From: Aurantiochytrium sp. KH105
Taxonomy: Eukaryota > Sar > Bigyra > Thraustochytrida > Thraustochytriidae
Length of the DNA stretch: 64,000 bases
Direction of reading: 5' to 3'
Assembly (NCBI GenBank): GCA_003116975.1
Contig: BGKB01000006.1
Location: 558,001 to 622,000 of the forward strand
The position numbers and the translations under genes were made by a program. Every line of letters begins with the position of its first letter. Position 1 is the stretch's first letter. The notes beneath the pieces were generated by a model. That model did no database searches. It had not been told where the DNA came from and saw nothing but the letters and a program-made list of their open reading frames with translations. Positions 28,264-38,369 of the stretch are shown here, piece after piece.

Positions 28264-28962
28264 ATGGCTGCACTTGCGCGACTGGACGGAGCGCGCGCAG
28301 ACGATGGCCTGCTCGAGGCCATGCGCGAGCTCGAGACAGCGTCGAGTTCCGCAGAGAGCTTCGCCATGTTCGTCCTCGAAAAAAAGTTTTGGGAGCAAGT
28401 TGGCGTAGAGCGAATGGATGGGGCAGCCTTTAACTTTCGCGACTGGTACGAGTCTACGCTCCGGGAGCTCCCCTTGGAGATGCGCTGCGCCAAGCTACTC
28501 GACCTTGCAAATCTTTTGGCAACGCGGCTTCATCACAGCAATAATGCCGCCGCATCAGCGCAAAACGCAAACCAACAGACAAAAGGTATCGCTATGCGCA
28601 GTCCACATCAGTCGATTCGTCCAGAAAAGCCTTCATTCAAGGAAATCGTGCGGGTCGAACGCAAGCTCAATGGTCGTACAAGTACGATTACGGTAAGCGT
28701 GCGCGCCCAATTTCCAGGTCAAGACAAAAGTCCCTTCGAGGTCCTTTTCGAAAGGCGGCCGTCTGGATTTCTTGTACATATACGCGATATTCCGCACAGA
28801 CCAGCGCACTCGCTTTCTTCGGAGCTTGTAAGCATTCTCGATCGCGCGCTCGAGCAGCAAGTCGTAAATGGCCAGCGCGCGCGAAGAACCCTAGGCCTGC
28901 CTGCGAGTACGCTGAGCGAACTTCTTCAGGGCACTCTTGTCGGCAGGGACCATGCAGGATAA
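28264..28962 (+). CDS. Unrecognised 232-aa protein
   Basis: A single exon from ATG 28264 (MAALARLDGARADDG); upstream open frame to 28231 lacks an ATG. I do not recognise a family. Residues 1-80 look helical and conserved in style (MFVLEKKFWEQVGVE, NFRDWYESTLRELPLEMR, KLLDLANLLATRL). A Gln/Asn/Ser linker follows, then a strand-rich part at about 125-190 (EIVRVERKLNGRTSTITVSV, FEVLFERRPSGFLVHIRDI). The last 32 residues come from the first copy of a 112-bp tandem duplication, so the original C-terminus may have differed. No signal peptide or membrane helix is present. It converges with SPG21. Confidence 0.6.
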   Translation: MAALARLDGARADDGLLEAMRELETASSSAESFAMFVLEKKFWEQVGVERMDGAAFNFRDWYESTLRELPLEMRCAKLLDLANLLATRLHHSNNAAASAQNANQQTKGIAMRSPHQSIRPEKPSFKEIVRVERKLNGRTSTITVSVRAQFPGQDKSPFEVLFERRPSGFLVHIRDIPHRPAHSLSSELVSILDRALEQQVVNGQRARRTLGLPASTLSELLQGTLVGRDHAG

Positions 28963-29090
28963 TGCTTGTCTTCTTCGAAAATGGCCAGCGCACGCGAAGA
29001 ACCCTAGACATGCCTGCGCGTACGCTGAGCGAACTTCTTTGGAGCACTCTTGTCGGCAGGGACCATGCAGGATAATGCTCGTCTTCTTCT
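28867..29090. repeat. Direct tandem duplication, two copies of about 112 bp
   Basis: Copy 1 is about 28867-28978 and copy 2 is about 28979-29090. Both start AATGGCCAGCGC and end at GTCTTCTTC, with a handful of substitutions between them. Copy 1 includes the stop codon of the gene at 28264; copy 2 lies beyond it. Confidence 0.9.
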
Positions 29091-29298
29091 CATTTTACTG
29101 CTCTTGCTGCGTCGATTACGACTCCAACCGGCCAAAACGGAGGCCACTCCAGGAAAATGCACCATTTATGCCTTCCTTTCCGGACTGCGCCGGAGCATCT
29201 GTGTTGTTGATATTGGAAGGACTGACTGAAAGTCCTTATAAGATGCACAACGACAATCTGCATATGCGATATACGAGCCAGCGAGAGGATGTGTGCAT
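28963..29298. other. Convergent intergenic region
   Basis: This 336-bp spacer is largely occupied by the second duplication copy. The remainder (about 29091-29298) shows nothing recognisable. Confidence 0.4.
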
Positions 29299-30256
29299 TC
29301 AGCTTGCAAGGGCGCGTAGGCCCGCTCGACGAAGGTGCACGACAAGGTGCATGTTAACATCTTCAGAGCGCGAGATATGAATGAAGTCACCGCCTGTCTT
29401 TAGTAGCGCCATTTTGGCTCCTGGGAAGCAGGCATAGAGTTGCTCGCGCAACGGTGCCGCTAAAGATACGCGATCAAGAGGATCAATGATTGTTATACTT
29501 TCATCGCCCAACGTAAGGCATCGTGGACGACTGACCTGAGCGCTCTCGCCTTCTGTTAGGTTGAGCGTGATCCGAGACGCTAGCTCAGCCTGCGTCAATG
29601 TATCAAGTTGCATCATCTGAAATTCGATTGCCTCGCCCACGCCGACCGGAAAGGCTGCGTCCTTTGGAAAGCCTTCCAGGATGAACTCGCGCAATACGAA
29701 CGAGGGCATGTAGGCGTACGCTGCGACTGGCATCGGCGCGTTTTCTGCAAATTGGGACGTGTCGCAAAGCGCGTTCGTTAATGCAAGACTGAGGACCCGT
29801 TCTGGAAAATATCGTGCAAAGACGAGCGCAAGGTGACCTCCAAGGCTGACGCCATAAAGATGTGCGCTGCGAATATCCTTTGCAGCCATGAATCGAGCAA
29901 AACTTTCCGCCCACTCCTTTTGCGTCCATGCCACGGGATACCCGACCGCGAGTACGCGATATCCTCGACCGCTGAGCCCGTGCATTTGCCGAAAAAAGCC
30001 GTGCGCTGTGCCAGAAGTTCCGTGGATGCAAATGAGCGGAGTCGCTGTTGGCGGGCCAACCTCATAATACTTCCACACAGCTCCGTCCCGCAAGGTAGTC
30101 TGTAGAAGCTCGGCCACATCTCATTTGCGTAAGTTTCTACTGTGCGTCTTTGCAAAGCACGATTTTCTCGCACCTCTCGCGTACCTGTTGAAAGGCGTGC
30201 TTTCCCACGAACTCGCGATAGCCCGCATCTTGCCCGAGCGGTGTTTCTAGGGTCAT
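29299..30256 (-). CDS. SPG21: Maspardin (SPG21) alpha/beta-hydrolase, two exons
   Basis: Exon 1 is 30256-30185 (24 codons, MTLETPLGQDAGYREFVGKH) and exon 2 is 30099-29299, giving 290 aa. The 85-bp intron has donor CAG|GTACGC and acceptor CTTCTACAG, joining in phase 0. The joined N-terminus YREFVGKHAFQQ|TTLRD aligns in style with the animal maspardin start, supporting the splice. Key blocks are ICIHGTSGTAHGFFRQ, GYRVLAVGYPV, LYGVSLGGHLALVFARYFPE (nucleophile-elbow position; animals have GASLGG), SLALTNALCDTS, ELASRITLN and LLKTGGDFIHISRSEDVNMH. Maspardin is a non-catalytic-looking hydrolase-fold protein of endosome/trans-Golgi membranes that binds CD4 in animals and is mutated in Mast syndrome. 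Its role in protists is unknown. Confidence 0.88.
30100..30184 (-). other. Intron of SPG21
   Basis: 85-bp GT-AG intron (donor CAACAG|GTACGC, acceptor CTTCTACAG|). Without it, exon 2's frame meets a stop before any ATG. With it, a 24-codon first exon supplies a family-like N-terminus. Confidence 0.75.
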
Positions 30257-31073
30257 CTTATTTTATCTTATCTTATCTTGGTCTCGCTACTCAGGCAGAC
30301 TGCCTGCGAGCTCCACGACGCTCGGGCAAAGGCGCCCACCTCGTCCAAGGACGCCCACCTCGCGCAAAGGCCTTGGAGAGCCACGTGTGCGTCGCGCGCA
30401 GCACTTGATCGCTTCTGATCTGCACTGATAATGTAGAGATAATCGATCCTCGTTTAAGGTCTAGGCCTTCTATCTATGCTCACGAGTCAACGCGAAAGCA
30501 GAGCGGCAAGCTGTGTAGGCCTGGGGCTAGCATAGTGTAAACCAAGAATCGCTCATGATGTAGGTCTGGCCCGCTTCAACAATCATGTGTCAGCGCCTGA
30601 GTCTTCGCAATGACTCGACTGATGAGGACTCGAAAAAAAAAAGTCACGTTCTAAATTTTGTTCTAAAAGTGTTCTGATGGCTTCTTGCTCAAGTGAGGGC
30701 AAATGTCCGGTGAGAGCAAAAAACCTTTTGGTGCGTGACCCCGACGCAATCTCGTCGATAATTAGTTAGCCAGAGACGGGAAGAGGGATTCGGTCCCCAT
30801 GTGCTAACAAGTTGAGACAGCTAGTGCCAACCATCGTCTGTACCCTCGTGTGGCCTGGTCTGAAGTTGTCCGTCTTCACACAGACAGCAAGCATCAGATG
30901 GCATAATAGATACAACATAACATCACCAGCAACACTGATTCGGTCTGTCCACGACCGTGTGACGTAGAGTTGGCGTGGACGCCAGCCAAGTCTGCGGCAC
31001 ATGCGTGCTGCCGTCGCGAAGTCATTTTAAAAGAGCATTTGCATTGGACGCGCGCAGGGGGCGAAGCTTTGCC
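30257..31073. promoter_or_regulatory. Divergent intergenic region
   Basis: This 817-bp region lies between SPG21 and the 2431-aa gene. It contains TCTTA repeats at about 30256-30279, a short GAGTC/GACTC hairpin near 30600-30616, and an A-run at about 30633-30642. It is less GC-rich than the coding DNA. No gene is supported; the frame open from 30975 lacks an ATG until 31074. Confidence 0.45.
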
Positions 31074-34000
31074 ATGGCGGACGAAGCAGCATTCGAACCA
31101 AAGGAAAGCGCAGCAGACGAGAGTGCGGAGCGAAAACGGCCCGAGCCTCTTCATGACATCGCAAACAACAACAACAACAGCAGCAGCAGCAACAACAACA
31201 ACCCTCTTGATAACGACAACGAAGATGGCAGCCTTGAATACGATCAAGACGACCTCTCGCGCGCAAGTACAGAGATCGTACCTTCACCTCTGCGATCCGC
31301 TCCTCCGCGCGGCTCAAGCTCGCGTCTTCCCCTCCTCAAAACAGAACTTGAAGATGACGACGATGAAGTGAGCGGAAGCAGCAAAATGCGCATGCCATCG
31401 CCGCCCAAGTCCGTGCCTTCTAGGCGTTGGGGCCGCGCGTCGAGAGTGGTGGCCAATGTATTCCTCAAGCGGCAAAGCTCGATCAAATCTGGCAAAATGG
31501 ATCCCTACGTAAGTATGTTGCGCCGCCAATCAACTATGCAAAGCATGATTGAAGCAGCAGAGAAAGAATCGCTGCACTTTGTGTCCTCACCGTGCACAGC
31601 CGATATTTCCGAAGCCGCGAGTGCGGTCCAAACAGGCGGTGCGTCAAGTCTGCGAATAAGCGCAGCAATCGACGAAAAGGGAGGCGAGCAAAGCGTTAGT
31701 GCGCAAACCTCAAAGACATCTTCAACGACCGACAACAATGGGTCCACCGTATCATCAAAAATCACTGTCGACTTTGCCGTGAGCACAGAAGACTCGGTCG
31801 AGAGCGTGCTAAGACGCGCAGTGGATGGTATTGATATAACAGTCGACAGATGCATGCTTCTCGGTCTCGACGACTGCTCCCCTCGAGGCCTGGAGCTACC
31901 GACCTGGCATGAACTCAAAACGGATACGGATCTCCACGTGCAACTCCGAACGTGGATTCATAGCGTGCAACAGCACAAGGCCCAACAATACATCATCCTC
32001 TTTGAGGCGCTCATGTCTCGATTCCACGCGGCGAACAAAGGCATCGACAGGTCCAAAACCTGCGAGAGATCGCATGAAAACCAGCTCGAGTACATTGCCT
32101 GCTGCGAGGAAGCCTGGCGTCTGTTTCTTTCTATTGAAGCCCGCCGGTCTCATATTTTCGAGCGCGTCTTTCATTTAATCCTCGAAAACGTCGTCAAGGA
32201 CACAAAACACAACATTTTCTGGACGCTTATACCAGAGCTGCAGCGAGCTATCCTCGGCCTCCTCTGGGCAGCGTCTACGCACAGCATCGCGAGTGTGAAA
32301 CTTGCGCGCGAAACGGACGTCGTCGAGAACCTCACGCAAATTTTAGCAGAGTTTGTGCGTGCTGGGTCGCTGAAGCGTGTCTCCGATCGAGTGTGCTATC
32401 TGCTCGGGACTCTCGCGTGCCTCATTCGGGATCCGGCGGCATGTGAAGGCTTCTCCGCCGCCGCTCTCACAAAGTTTGTGCAGTCGCTCTTTGACGTCGT
32501 GCGCAAGTCTCAAGAGTATGAATTACCCGTGTACATGGACTGCACCGGTCGCATTCTCTGCCATGTTCTCATTAACGATCATGCCTTTCGAAGACACAAA
32601 GCCTTCCAGGACAACACGGTCAGCGCCTTGGTCGCCTCTCTTCGCTTTGCGGATCGCATTGTCTCAGAGCCATATTTTCTCTGCGTGTCTATGATTTTGC
32701 TCAATTTCACCGTGAAATCTGACTTTTGTCGCGAGTTTCTCACGACGGGTCAGTTTTCCTCCTTCCTCAATAGTCTGCAATACGTTGTTGCGGTCCTTAC
32801 TCATCAGGAGCGTTTCAGCAAATTCAGTGGTGCCGCAGGAGCGACACACTGGGCAGATCTAGAAACTCCAGAAGAAGAGACCGGCCATGATACAGCTTTC
32901 TTTGCTAGACTGCCGACCTCGAAGAGCATTGCCTCCATCGCGGTCACCTCGCGTGAAAAGAAGGAAGAAAATTCATCCGCAGCTTGTGCGGAGGACATTG
33001 CGCACGAAACCTTGCTCGAGGGTCTGTGCCGTTCGCTTTGTGTCATTTGGGCCTGTTGCAAATCAGACCGCGGACAGTTCGCATACATTCATCACGAGTG
33101 TACGTGTTTCTACACTGGCAAGTGCATGTTCCCAGGGTGTACCACCAACGAAAACACGGGGTCGCAACCGCCCCAGACCTGTACGCGTCGTTCTTCAGGC
33201 AAGCCGCGTCGTCAACGAAAGCAAAGCAGGCACGAGAAGTTGCATGGCAGGAAATCAGCAGGCCTCCACAACAAAGTTGACTGCGCGCACTCCGACGCCA
33301 GCAGCGACACCGGTTGTGCTGACGATAGCTCTCTGGATGAAATGGAGGACGACGAGGAGGATGACGACGATCAGCAAGAGGAAGCTCTCGGAGGCCGAGA
33401 AAAAGACCCAGACGCGTGGCTAATTCTTCCCGCGGAGCGTGTCGACGACATTCTTGCACTCTGTCTTCGAATTCTGAGGGTAGACTTTTTGCAAAAGATC
33501 TTGCGGGCGGAGAACAGCGATGAAGAGAACGCCACACCCGCAGCAGCCACTGGCGCGCAGGGACTGAGCGCTGCCTGCACACCGCGTGTGAGTGACTTAC
33601 TCGATCGCATCCAGGCGGTGGCCATCGCGATCCTTACATGTATGTTACGGACCACGGCAGGCTGCCTGCGCTTGCTTGAAACGCGCGAATTTTCACACTT
33701 TGTACGTGACCTGGCGCGCATGCTCAGCAACGACTCAAGGAAAAACATGCAGCGTGTCACCTTTACGTCAGGCTCCGGCGCCGAGTACCTCCTTCAAGGC
33801 AAAGCAACAATCACATCTGCGTGGAACCTCGTGCAGCTTCTCACCCACATTGGTGTGACGTCCAAGTACGCCTTTCAGCATTGTCGGGACAATATTACCG
33901 ACGCCGCTGATCAAGGGATCTGCAAGAATGACTTGAAACGGCACGCTGACGTTGCGTTGTTTTCGCGGAACCTCGTTCTTACCCTCGGTCTTGACCACCT

Positions 34001-37000
34001 TGCGGAGCACGTCATGACGGTAGGATCGCTTGTCGAAGACGAGGCTGAAGATGGGCCCGACGACGAGGAGCTCACGGGCGTTGTCTCGCAGGCCCAGAGC
34101 ACGAAAAGCCTCTTTCGCGAGAAGGTTCGCCATGTTGTTCGTGATCAGCGAGCAAAAGGCTTTCGCGAGGCCGCGCATCGGCTCAACGCTGGCGAGGACA
34201 CTGATGTCGACGCCGTCGGACGACGAGCAGATGAACTAAAATCCCAACAGCCCGGCGAGGACCAGCCTGCGAAGACGGTCGCTGTGCCAAATATGGGTCT
34301 TTTCTCATTCGGTGCAGCGCAAACCTTCCTTCGGCGCGTCGCTGCGGCGACAAAATCAACATACGACGTGAGATTGGTGGTAGTTAAGATGTGCACGCTT
34401 GTCTCGGCGTGCGCTCTGATCCGGGAGCCCCAGGATACGCTCGTGTTACGTAGATTTGTGGACCTCGCTGGCCTGCTCGTGCTTAAAGGAGAGGCGTACA
34501 CGGCAATGTGGCTTTTGGCTCGCAATGCAACGAGCAATCGCGCGCTGGGCCACGTGGGAGCCGTCGAATCCGCGCTCCGCGACCTTGCTCTGTGCGCAGA
34601 GATGAGACCGGCTGTTATCACGCGCATCCTGCTCTTCCTCTGGGCCATGCTTTACCAAACGTCCAACCTTTGCATATTTGCACAGAGTGGGGGCTTCCAG
34701 CTCATCTACAGACTTGCGCAGAGTAGCATTGCGCAGGAAAAGAGCCGAGACGCTCAGCATCATGGATATCTCTGTCTGCAGATCATCCGGGTTTGTGCGT
34801 TTTTCGCGGCTGACTCGGCAAAACTCTCCGCGGACCTGCTGGAAAAATCGGGCGCTCTTCTCACGGATTGTCTTCGTTGGGCCTGCAGCGATCGCCTCTC
34901 CTCGCGCACACGCTGCACAGCCGCGTCGCTTCTTTTGCAAATGCCTCTTCCGGATTTTGCAGCCGAAAAGACAGCCGTGGCTCTCATTCGTTGCTTCATG
35001 AATGAGCCCGACCCAACTTTTCGCATTTACGCGGGCCACATTTTTGCCTACATCCAGTTTTCTGCCAAGGGTCACAAGCTACTGCGCAAGGTTCGCATTC
35101 CTAGTCGCTTCCTCTCGGTAGCAGCCCAGGTTTGCGACGAGATCGAAAAGACCCCCGTGAACGAACGCGTTTGCTCGTGCCCCTACGGGACGCGACGCTC
35201 CAAGCTAGGAAATCGATGCCATAAATGCATCATGGACGCGGAAGTGAGCGCCGCGCTTGTGGCGTTGCTTCATCTTTCCAACAATCCACAGAATCAAGTG
35301 GTCCTCTGTCGCGACGGCTTGCACACCACATTAAGAATGGCATGGGTCTTTGAATCGCAGCAGAACCGAGCCTTGGTTAAGTCGTTGCTCTCGCGCTGGG
35401 CCGCGCACCCAAGCAACCGCCTGCAGCTATACGAGCTCGAGCTGCGTGCGCGCCAAGCCATGGCTTTTCATTTTGAAGAGCGGGAGCACTTGGGCGTAGC
35501 TCCCTCTGCATCCAACAAATCGTGGGGAAAAGGTAAGAAACAGCAACGCGTCGACCTCGAGAGTCTCTTGAACCGCGACAAGCAGGCATTCCTGCAGTGG
35601 TGGCTACGCCTTAAGCACAACGACACGTCAAGTGATACAAGGCCTTCCAAATCGAGTCAGAACGGGCCTGAGAGCACCGACGACGATGCATCGAGTGAGT
35701 CCGAGGCTTCCCGTGAAGCAGATCGACGTTCGGAAAACTTCGTGTTTGAGCATCTCGCAGGTCTCGGCATGGAGGAAGCTAGCCTTTCGGGAAAGTCTCA
35801 TCAAGCCAAAGCTGGCGCAAGCAACAAGTCTGTAGGGGGGGGCGGGCAATTTCTGCAAGCCATGCGCGAATCGAGATCAAAGTTGTGGTTGCAGGGAAAG
35901 CAAAAATCGTCGAAACGCCGCCACGCAGCGAGCGATCCGTGGAACCCACAGGTCGCGAGTGTTCGGAGTGACGGCAATTCGCGGACCATTACGCTCAAGA
36001 ACCAATTTCCGCACGACAGACTATTGTTTCGAAACAACCGCACATCGACCATGCCGCTGACCCGTCAAGAGCGCGATATGATGGGCATGTGCAAGCTTTC
36101 GCTCTTTCCGCATGTGGAAGGTGCGGTGGTGTACCTTCGAATGAATATCAAACCGCACCTCATTATCGGTCCAGACGGCGCAAACGACGGAGAGGTCTTT
36201 CTCTTCAAGATGGGCGGCTCGCAGATCTCCATTCGCGAGTCGTCAACGGACCTCGAGGAGGTCTTTGGACTGCCACGACCACCAGTGAGTCTCTTTGATG
36301 GGGACATGTGCGCTCTCACTTTCGAGAACCCGGCATACCGCTCGCTCGAAGTCTCGCAGCTTGTGGACTTTGAGTTGCTCCCCAAAAAGGTGCAAGCACC
36401 GCACCCCGGGAAACTGAAACAAGTCGACGACGAGCTGTCACAAGGCACGAACTTCCCGTTGCTCATTCAAAAGAAGAAGCCCGTGCGAAAGCTGCGCTCG
36501 ATGAGCATTCGAAAAATCAAGTCGATGCTCTCCCTTGCCAAGCGATCGTCGCTGCAAATCTTTCTGAACGTCGAAGAGGAAACGCTCTTTCACACGCGAA
36601 AGCTCGAGTCCGACAGCCGCTCTCTCTTTTCGTGTGTCGCAGAGTCCGCAGAGCGCGCTTTTGCAAAAGATTGGGCGGCATTGATGCAGCGCAACGGGTT
36701 CAAGTCGTACATTCAGAGTATTGCGGTGCGCGACAGTACAGACAAAGGCAAGATGGACGCTAATGTGCCCGCGATGCTGCTCAAGATCCAAGGCTTTCTT
36801 CGGAGCAATTATGCTGTAGTTTGTGCTGTGTACCGCTTCTACTCTGCCGCAAGCATGGTACGAGGGCCAGCTATATGTCAGACCCCTCCCGACGAACTCT
36901 CGCGCCGACCTATTGAGCCCAAACTTCTCGATTGTATTCAATTTGAGGCGCTCATGCAGTTCGTCAAAGATGCAGGCATTCTGAGCCGCGTGCCCACCTC

Positions 37001-38369
37001 TTTCTTATCAAAAGAAGGCATGAAGCGCCTCGCTGGAAACATCTTCGCGCGTGGCATCCAAAAGAAAGACCTCACGCGCGCACAGCGGCTTTGCATGAAG
37101 AAGAGCAAGACGTACAACTTTGGGCGGACGCGCGCCATGCATCGATTCAGTTTTCTCGAGTTTGTCGTGCGTGCTGCAGATGCAAAGTACTTCAAGGAAG
37201 ATGTGTCGACCACAAACAAGAGCATGGTGTTAGCGCTGAGCCGATTCTTCCACGACAATCTGGCGCCACTGCTCGAGGCAGAAAAGTCAATCGACTCGGA
37301 CAATTACCGTCGCACCAGGCTGTACAAGGTGCGCATCAACGACGTGCTTCAAGAGAACGAATCGCTTCTGCAGCAACTTTTCAATATGCACGCTGGAAGC
37401 TCACGCGATACGAGGGCGTGGGGCGGGCTTTCGGGTAGACGCATGACGCTTCCGGAATGGTTTTCTGTGGTAAACTCGCTCGGGGTGATCTCTCCGTGGC
37501 TGACGCTTCGCGAGGTTGCCTTCATCTTCAAACAGTCGATTTTCGAGGTTGAGGACGTGGCGCAGGACTGGGAGCGCGCCGTCACGCTGTCCTACACGGG
37601 CTTTCTCGAGGCCTTTTGCCGACTGGCAGACGCAATGTACATGCCAACCGAGGCCATGCTGGCCAACATGCATATTCCAGATATTGCGAGCTTCTATCGC
37701 TTCATTGGTCGTCTGGGCATGTGGGATGCGCTCTTTGCTGCCGGGACGCACAGTGTACGCGAGTGCGTCAACGACTTTAGTATGCTTGGGCGCTGGACAA
37801 GCTTCAGTTCGTCTTCTGTCGTTCAACTGCACTTCAAGCTGACCAAACTTATCGAGCTTGCGACCTTGCAGTCTTCGCCGACAGCCGAGCTCTTTACGGA
37901 AGCCCGGTTTTGGCTTATGCACGTTTCGGAGAGCGGGGACTGGACAGACGAAGATCAATTTGAACGTCGTGTAGCCGCACAGATCTACGACCGCATCAAG
38001 GCTGATTTTAGCGAGATCGATGAGGAGGAAAAGTCTGCAGCGGCCCAGGGTGCTGATGAAGGAAGTGAAAAGGATGAGGGAGGTGATGTGATTGGAAACT
38101 TTATCTCTGCGGACCCATCGAACCAGCTTCGCTGTCTGCAAGCAGCGCGACTTCCGTGTGATCTATTGCGCCAGACCTTTCAGCAAAAGTGTGACGACGA
38201 CTTGCTACTTCGCAACTTCCTCGACTACGTTGGATCTGCTGATTTTTTCCAGCACCTCATCAAGAACATTGGCGACAAGTACACTCTTGCCAATGTTTGC
38301 CCCCTCGACACTGCCGTCTCTGTGACCATTGAAACCTACTTGAGTGTCGTCACGGTTTGGGATGACTGA
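31074..38369 (+). CDS. Giant 2431-aa protein, unrecognised, armadillo-like helices
   Basis: One uninterrupted 7.3-kb exon; start 31074 has an ideal gccATGG context. The N-terminal ~250 residues are disordered, with Asn/Ser and acidic runs. From about 290 to 1480, helix pairs rich in Leu/Ala (ILAEFVRAGSLKRVSDRVCYLL; LILHLSNNPQNQVVLCRD-type) suggest an ARM/HEAT-like solenoid. It is interrupted by a Cys-rich segment near 700 (ECTCFYTGKCMFPGC) and an acidic run near 770, and by a second Cys pair motif near 1380 (CSCPYGTRRSKLGNRCHKC). The last ~500 residues contain helical segments resembling degenerate EF-hand or calponin-like units (FLEFVVRAADAKYF; YTGFLEAFCRLADAMY). I recognise no named family. 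A large cytosolic or ciliary scaffold is only a guess. No membrane helices are seen. Confidence 0.75.
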   Translation: MADEAAFEPKESAADESAERKRPEPLHDIANNNNNSSSSNNNNPLDNDNEDGSLEYDQDDLSRASTEIVPSPLRSAPPRGSSSRLPLLKTELEDDDDEVSGSSKMRMPSPPKSVPSRRWGRASRVVANVFLKRQSSIKSGKMDPYVSMLRRQSTMQSMIEAAEKESLHFVSSPCTADISEAASAVQTGGASSLRISAAIDEKGGEQSVSAQTSKTSSTTDNNGSTVSSKITVDFAVSTEDSVESVLRRAVDGIDITVDRCMLLGLDDCSPRGLELPTWHELKTDTDLHVQLRTWIHSVQQHKAQQYIILFEALMSRFHAANKGIDRSKTCERSHENQLEYIACCEEAWRLFLSIEARRSHIFERVFHLILENVVKDTKHNIFWTLIPELQRAILGLLWAASTHSIASVKLARETDVVENLTQILAEFVRAGSLKRVSDRVCYLLGTLACLIRDPAACEGFSAAALTKFVQSLFDVVRKSQEYELPVYMDCTGRILCHVLINDHAFRRHKAFQDNTVSALVASLRFADRIVSEPYFLCVSMILLNFTVKSDFCREFLTTGQFSSFLNSLQYVVAVLTHQERFSKFSGAAGATHWADLETPEEETGHDTAFFARLPTSKSIASIAVTSREKKEENSSAACAEDIAHETLLEGLCRSLCVIWACCKSDRGQFAYIHHECTCFYTGKCMFPGCTTNENTGSQPPQTCTRRSSGKPRRQRKQSRHEKLHGRKSAGLHNKVDCAHSDASSDTGCADDSSLDEMEDDEEDDDDQQEEALGGREKDPDAWLILPAERVDDILALCLRILRVDFLQKILRAENSDEENATPAAATGAQGLSAACTPRVSDLLDRIQAVAIAILTCMLRTTAGCLRLLETREFSHFVRDLARMLSNDSRKNMQRVTFTSGSGAEYLLQGKATITSAWNLVQLLTHIGVTSKYAFQHCRDNITDAADQGICKNDLKRHADVALFSRNLVLTLGLDHLAEHVMTVGSLVEDEAEDGPDDEELTGVVSQAQSTKSLFREKVRHVVRDQRAKGFREAAHRLNAGEDTDVDAVGRRADELKSQQPGEDQPAKTVAVPNMGLFSFGAAQTFLRRVAAATKSTYDVRLVVVKMCTLVSACALIREPQDTLVLRRFVDLAGLLVLKGEAYTAMWLLARNATSNRALGHVGAVESALRDLALCAEMRPAVITRILLFLWAMLYQTSNLCIFAQSGGFQLIYRLAQSSIAQEKSRDAQHHGYLCLQIIRVCAFFAADSAKLSADLLEKSGALLTDCLRWACSDRLSSRTRCTAASLLLQMPLPDFAAEKTAVALIRCFMNEPDPTFRIYAGHIFAYIQFSAKGHKLLRKVRIPSRFLSVAAQVCDEIEKTPVNERVCSCPYGTRRSKLGNRCHKCIMDAEVSAALVALLHLSNNPQNQVVLCRDGLHTTLRMAWVFESQQNRALVKSLLSRWAAHPSNRLQLYELELRARQAMAFHFEEREHLGVAPSASNKSWGKGKKQQRVDLESLLNRDKQAFLQWWLRLKHNDTSSDTRPSKSSQNGPESTDDDASSESEASREADRRSENFVFEHLAGLGMEEASLSGKSHQAKAGASNKSVGGGGQFLQAMRESRSKLWLQGKQKSSKRRHAASDPWNPQVASVRSDGNSRTITLKNQFPHDRLLFRNNRTSTMPLTRQERDMMGMCKLSLFPHVEGAVVYLRMNIKPHLIIGPDGANDGEVFLFKMGGSQISIRESSTDLEEVFGLPRPPVSLFDGDMCALTFENPAYRSLEVSQLVDFELLPKKVQAPHPGKLKQVDDELSQGTNFPLLIQKKKPVRKLRSMSIRKIKSMLSLAKRSSLQIFLNVEEETLFHTRKLESDSRSLFSCVAESAERAFAKDWAALMQRNGFKSYIQSIAVRDSTDKGKMDANVPAMLLKIQGFLRSNYAVVCAVYRFYSAASMVRGPAICQTPPDELSRRPIEPKLLDCIQFEALMQFVKDAGILSRVPTSFLSKEGMKRLAGNIFARGIQKKDLTRAQRLCMKKSKTYNFGRTRAMHRFSFLEFVVRAADAKYFKEDVSTTNKSMVLALSRFFHDNLAPLLEAEKSIDSDNYRRTRLYKVRINDVLQENESLLQQLFNMHAGSSRDTRAWGGLSGRRMTLPEWFSVVNSLGVISPWLTLREVAFIFKQSIFEVEDVAQDWERAVTLSYTGFLEAFCRLADAMYMPTEAMLANMHIPDIASFYRFIGRLGMWDALFAAGTHSVRECVNDFSMLGRWTSFSSSSVVQLHFKLTKLIELATLQSSPTAELFTEARFWLMHVSESGDWTDEDQFERRVAAQIYDRIKADFSEIDEEEKSAAAQGADEGSEKDEGGDVIGNFISADPSNQLRCLQAARLPCDLLRQTFQQKCDDDLLLRNFLDYVGSADFFQHLIKNIGDKYTLANVCPLDTAVSVTIETYLSVVTVWDD

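Noticed and set aside
30619-30635. CTGATGA...CGAAA, resembling a hammerhead ribozyme core
   Set aside because: The stem between the two core parts would be about one base pair, and no matching outer stem or cleavage site is seen.
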